Source of the DNA: Agapanthus africanus
Lineage: Eukaryota > Streptophyta > Magnoliopsida > Asparagales > Amaryllidaceae
Length of the DNA: 64,000 bases
Assembly: GCA_030015575.1 (NCBI GenBank)
Contig: CM057344.1
Span: 182,979,044 to 183,043,043, forward strand
Reading direction: 5' to 3'
Below are positions 60,628-64,000 of the stretch, piece after piece. A program made the position numbers and the translations under genes. The number at the start of each line of letters is the position of its first letter. Positions within the stretch are counted from its first letter, which is position 1. A model generated the notes under the pieces. It was given only the letters and a program-made list of their open reading frames with translations. It did not search any database and was not told where the DNA came from.

Positions 60628-63600
60628 TGTTGGGTTTTTAGGCACCTCTAGTAGGGTTTAAAGCACGGCAGAAGCGGTAATTTAAAAAATCTAGAGAGCT
60701 ATAGCAAACCCAAACCAAGAATCAAACCAAAAAGCTAAACTTGCATCTAAATAGTAAGCCAGAAACTAAAGTTTAGAGGGCTACAACCTTTGTAGCGTGT
60801 TAGCCACCTCTCTTGGACTCTGGCTAGTCTCCACGAAGCCCGGAACAAGCTTGCTCGATGTTCTCCTCGCCGAAGATGATCTATCTAGAGATAACTCTAA
60901 CACAAGCTTTAGCTTCAAATTGATCTCATCAAAATGAAGCAACCCACTAATTAAACTTGCTAAGAATGATTAGTAGGAGATGTAGAATAATTAGCTTATT
61001 TAATTTTTATCTTTTCTTTTCCGTTCCTCACTTGAAGAAAAATCAAGAGGAGGAAGAAGAAGTATGGAGGAGATGAGAGTGTGTAGAAGATAAGCATGAA
61101 AAACCTTTTTAACTAGAAACAAGAATGACTCATAAAACAAATAACGACTCACACAAATGAGTCATTAAAAAGAATTATCTCATGAATTCTACAGCCATGA
61201 CTTATTCTCATTTCTTTCATATAATTCTTATACACCCATTATACATGTATCAACATACATGTCTCATTATTTATATCAAATATAAATATTAATTAAAGAG
61301 AAGAAATTAATCAAGTGAGCATGATATTAGTTAATATATAAATATATAAATATATAAATATACATTTAATTATTAAATCAACACTTGATTTAATAATTCG
61401 GCTACATCATATATATACCGGCTAATTGTTAGTTGTATGTATGCCCTAGAGGCCAGTATTGTACAGATGATGTATATTATATTGGATGCTTGGACATATA
61501 TAGAGATGACTTTCTTTCTCGATATGATAGTATGCTATCTGGTTGCTCTTTATCTTAACATGTACACTTGTCTCTTTAAACTGTCTTATAGTTACATGTT
61601 GGTAAAGCCCTTAGGATATGTACTTGACTACCTGGACTGTGATGCAGATCATACTAGTGGGGACATGGTAGTCCATAAGTACATCCTTCAAGGTCCCTAG
61701 TCGTGGGTGTATCGAGACGGGGCATCGATATACCAGAGTAGACTAGCGTATACGCTTCTCGACCCATGAGATGGGCGATGGATGATCCCACATCCATTGG
61801 TGTTTGACATCAGAGATGGTGTACGGGTGCTCAGTGGAGACTGGGTACACTGGACGGACTCGCCGAGAACTCCCAGATGGTATTATACCTCACGTCAGAT
61901 GGCAGTTCTCAGGTGACACTTGTACAGGTTAGTCTGTAGACCCGAGATCGTCATAGAGTCTTGTGTGATTCCCACTGTGCTTTGATCTCCACCTTACCAC
62001 GTCCATGAGGGCGTGCAAAACGGTGGTCTTTGGGTACAGTCCCGAGTCACATGGAGGCAATGAGTGATAGGAGGGGTTTCGTCTTTCCCGGTATTGGGGG
62101 TTGATGTTGCGCTGTGCTCGATTGGCCGTAACAGGGAAGTCCCTAGCCAAGGCTGATCTGAGATTTGCTGGTAAGTGTTACCAGTAGTTTCTTGACCCGT
62201 TATGAGCCTCACATCGGCACGACTTATCGGTTATTGGGGTCTGACGTATACCACCCCTAGACTTGATATGCGACATATCAGACGAACAGACCGGACTGTA
62301 CGGTAAGTGTTACTGGTTGGATTCACAGGAGTGTGAGCGGGCTAGCTCGTCGATCTTCTGATCGCTCAATACCCGGATGGCCGTTACGTTTAGCAGACCG
62401 CTTGCGGCTTGTGGGTGCTTGATATGATCATCATCTGCTACCGGCGTATTGACGAGTCTATAGAGTCCTACACAGAGGTTTCCAAGCTCAAGCGAAACGA
62501 AATAGGAGCGCATATGAGATATGTGCAGGACCGAGAATAATGCGTGTATGTGATACTGTATTTCATTCTCACGATGGATGTATCGATTGGTTATATTCGA
62601 TATGACCTAGTTATCGAATCATTGATTCGATAAGCCGATACATAGGATACTAGTCGGTTATATGCGATATGACCGGATCGTTAAGTCAAGTGTTGATTTA
62701 ATGATTTAATGTATAATTATATATTTGATATATTACTTTGCATTAGCTAGTATTAGTTCACTTTATATGGATTTTCTCACTTGATGTGCAAGAAGTATAT
62801 GTGATATACTTTTGTGCACATATTTGTATCATGTTTGATGATACTTGATCATTTAGTTAAGTGTATAGAATTAAACCATGATTAATTTGATAATTAGGGT
62901 TTTGCATATCCATTTATTTATTTATTTGTTTATTTATTTATTTGGAAAGGATAAAGATGAGAATGGTGGCTTTCTTTGTTTCTTATTGAAGCTTCATGAA
63001 GCTTTGACTTCTTAACCATTCTTGTCTTCATGCTTAACCCTAACCCATCCAAGTTACCCTGGTTTATTCTCTACACTCAACTATGGTTAGCTTATGATAA
63101 GTATTGATTTATTTTTCATTTTATTTCAACACTTATCATATTCTTTCTTCTTCTTCATCTTCTTCTTCAAGATAGAAAGCTTGATGCCATCAATGGCAAC
63201 TTGAGATCTAAAGTGAGAAATCCAATTCTAAAGTGAACCCACCTCCTATTTCTTCACCCTCTACCTCTTGACAAGTTGTTTTGGGTGTTTTCTTCACAAG
63301 TTTCACAACTTTGTGAAGTCGGAGCTTGAACTTGTGATGCCTCGACGTAGATCATCTTCGGCACGAAGCCGACGACCTAGTCCGCCCATTTCTCCGATCA
63401 AGCCGACGCATGAGTTCGGGATTCGAGATGGACAGCGAGAGGACACCTACGTGGAGCTAAGGAAGTGGAGATCCGGATCTACAAAGGTTGTAGTCTTTCT
63501 CCTTTAGTTAAAGTGTTAACTAGTTTACTGTTTCGCCTAAATTTCTAGTCAACGATCCGTATTAGGGTTTCTCGGCACCCATAAAATTTGAAATTGGCAT

Positions 63601-64000
63601 GGTTGATGCCTTATGAGACCTCCTTAGTGTGCCTAGGAACCCTACACTAATATCAATAAACACCCGAACAAAATATGTGTATCAAATACACGTGTTTAAT
63701 CGAAGTCCTGCACGTATCCTTATACGTGCCCTACATCATTTCGCATATGCTAGGAAAGCTCTATGTGGGACTTTAAAGACTCGACAATACGCTGGTAGTA
63801 AGTTAGGATCATATCCATAACCCACAAGCATGTCAGTGGTACTAGCTGCATGTAACGGCTACCCAGGTAATGAACGAAAGAAGGTCAACGAGCAAGCTCA
63901 TCTGAATCCTGCAAATTCTATCAGTGAAATTACCGTACAGTCCGGTCTCTTCGTCTAAGAGTACTGCATATCGGGTTTAGGGTTTGGAATCCTGTTAATA
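60628..64000 (-). repeat. X2: reversed copia LTR, split by S3 and running off the window
   Basis: Begins TGTTGGGTTTTTAGGCACC, parallel to the reversed E2 LTR start TGTAGGGTTCCTAGGCAC, then a block with 'ctacaacctttgtag' and AG-rich 'gaggaggaagaagaag'. S3 interrupts it at 61427-63646. The remainder (63652-64000) matches X1 and, more loosely, the E2 LTR around 39120-39310. X2 may have inserted into an X1-type LTR (possible duplication caacc at 60623-60627), but the other end is outside the window. Confidence 0.75.
61427..63646 (+). mobile_element. S3: solo copia LTR
   Basis: TGTTAGTTGTATG...ACCCTACA, 2220 bp, flanked by the 5-bp duplication ctaat (61422-61426 and 63647-63651). It is similar along its length to the E1 and E2 LTRs, including 'gccctagaggcc' near the start and 'ggatctacaaaggttgta' near the end. 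No internal region is attached, so it is a solo LTR of that family or a close one. The ORF at 63268-63507 lies in its U5-like part and has no domain. Confidence 0.9.

Overview
The window is plant nuclear repeat DNA: nested LTR retrotransposons from end to end. I see no host gene, tRNA, rRNA, CRISPR array or bacterial signal. Evidence for a flowering plant: Ty1/copia polyprotein with plant-type motifs, primer sites for initiator tRNA-Met and for tRNA-Asp (the latter typical of plant Athila/Tat-type Ty3 elements), TG...CA termini and 5-bp target-site duplications (TSDs). The species cannot be named from this sequence.

Layout. (1) 1-21527: an old, degraded copia element, E4 (5' LTR off the left edge), split three ways. 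Solo LTR S1 (440-7339, TSD gctag) sits in its leader and itself contains solo LTR S2 (1902-5142, TSD atatg). A second copia element, E3 (8432-18057, TSD tagag), sits just before E4's coding part. (2) 21575-60026: a cluster of a non-autonomous LTR family, here called G: four ~1.35-kb LTRs (A, B forward; C, D reverse), tRNA-Asp primer sites and three copies (G1 +, G2 -, G3 +) of one unrecognised ~650-codon ORF. The cluster contains two head-to-head junctions and one junction between a 3' end and a reversed primer site. (3) Two young copia elements lie inside it: E1 (24146-33652, TSD cttcc, LTRs differing at about 8 of 2168 positions) splits the G1 ORF, and E2 (37992-48336, minus strand, TSD gataa, LTRs differing at about 5 positions) splits LTR B. 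(4) 60027-64000: reverse copia LTR pieces X1 and X2, the latter split by solo LTR S3 (61427-63646, TSD ctaat).

How the parts relate. E1-E4 are relatives. E2 has a nearly complete pol (one in-frame stop) but no gag. E1's pol is heavily decayed although its LTRs are almost identical, so E1 was probably copied in trans, with E2-like elements as plausible protein donors. The G family encodes no recognisable enzyme and must also have moved in trans, yet its ORF looks selectively maintained.

Best candidates for something undescribed: (a) the copia leaders, which carry a conserved series of RNA hairpins with compensatory changes, including three hairpins per element whose apical part is shared within an element but differs between elements; (b) the G-family ORF; (c) a hairpin-plus-polypurine module with an AGGA loop, duplicated near the 3' end of G elements; (d) a paired CCGCGG palindrome module present in otherwise unrelated families. 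All homology and difference counts were made by eye.
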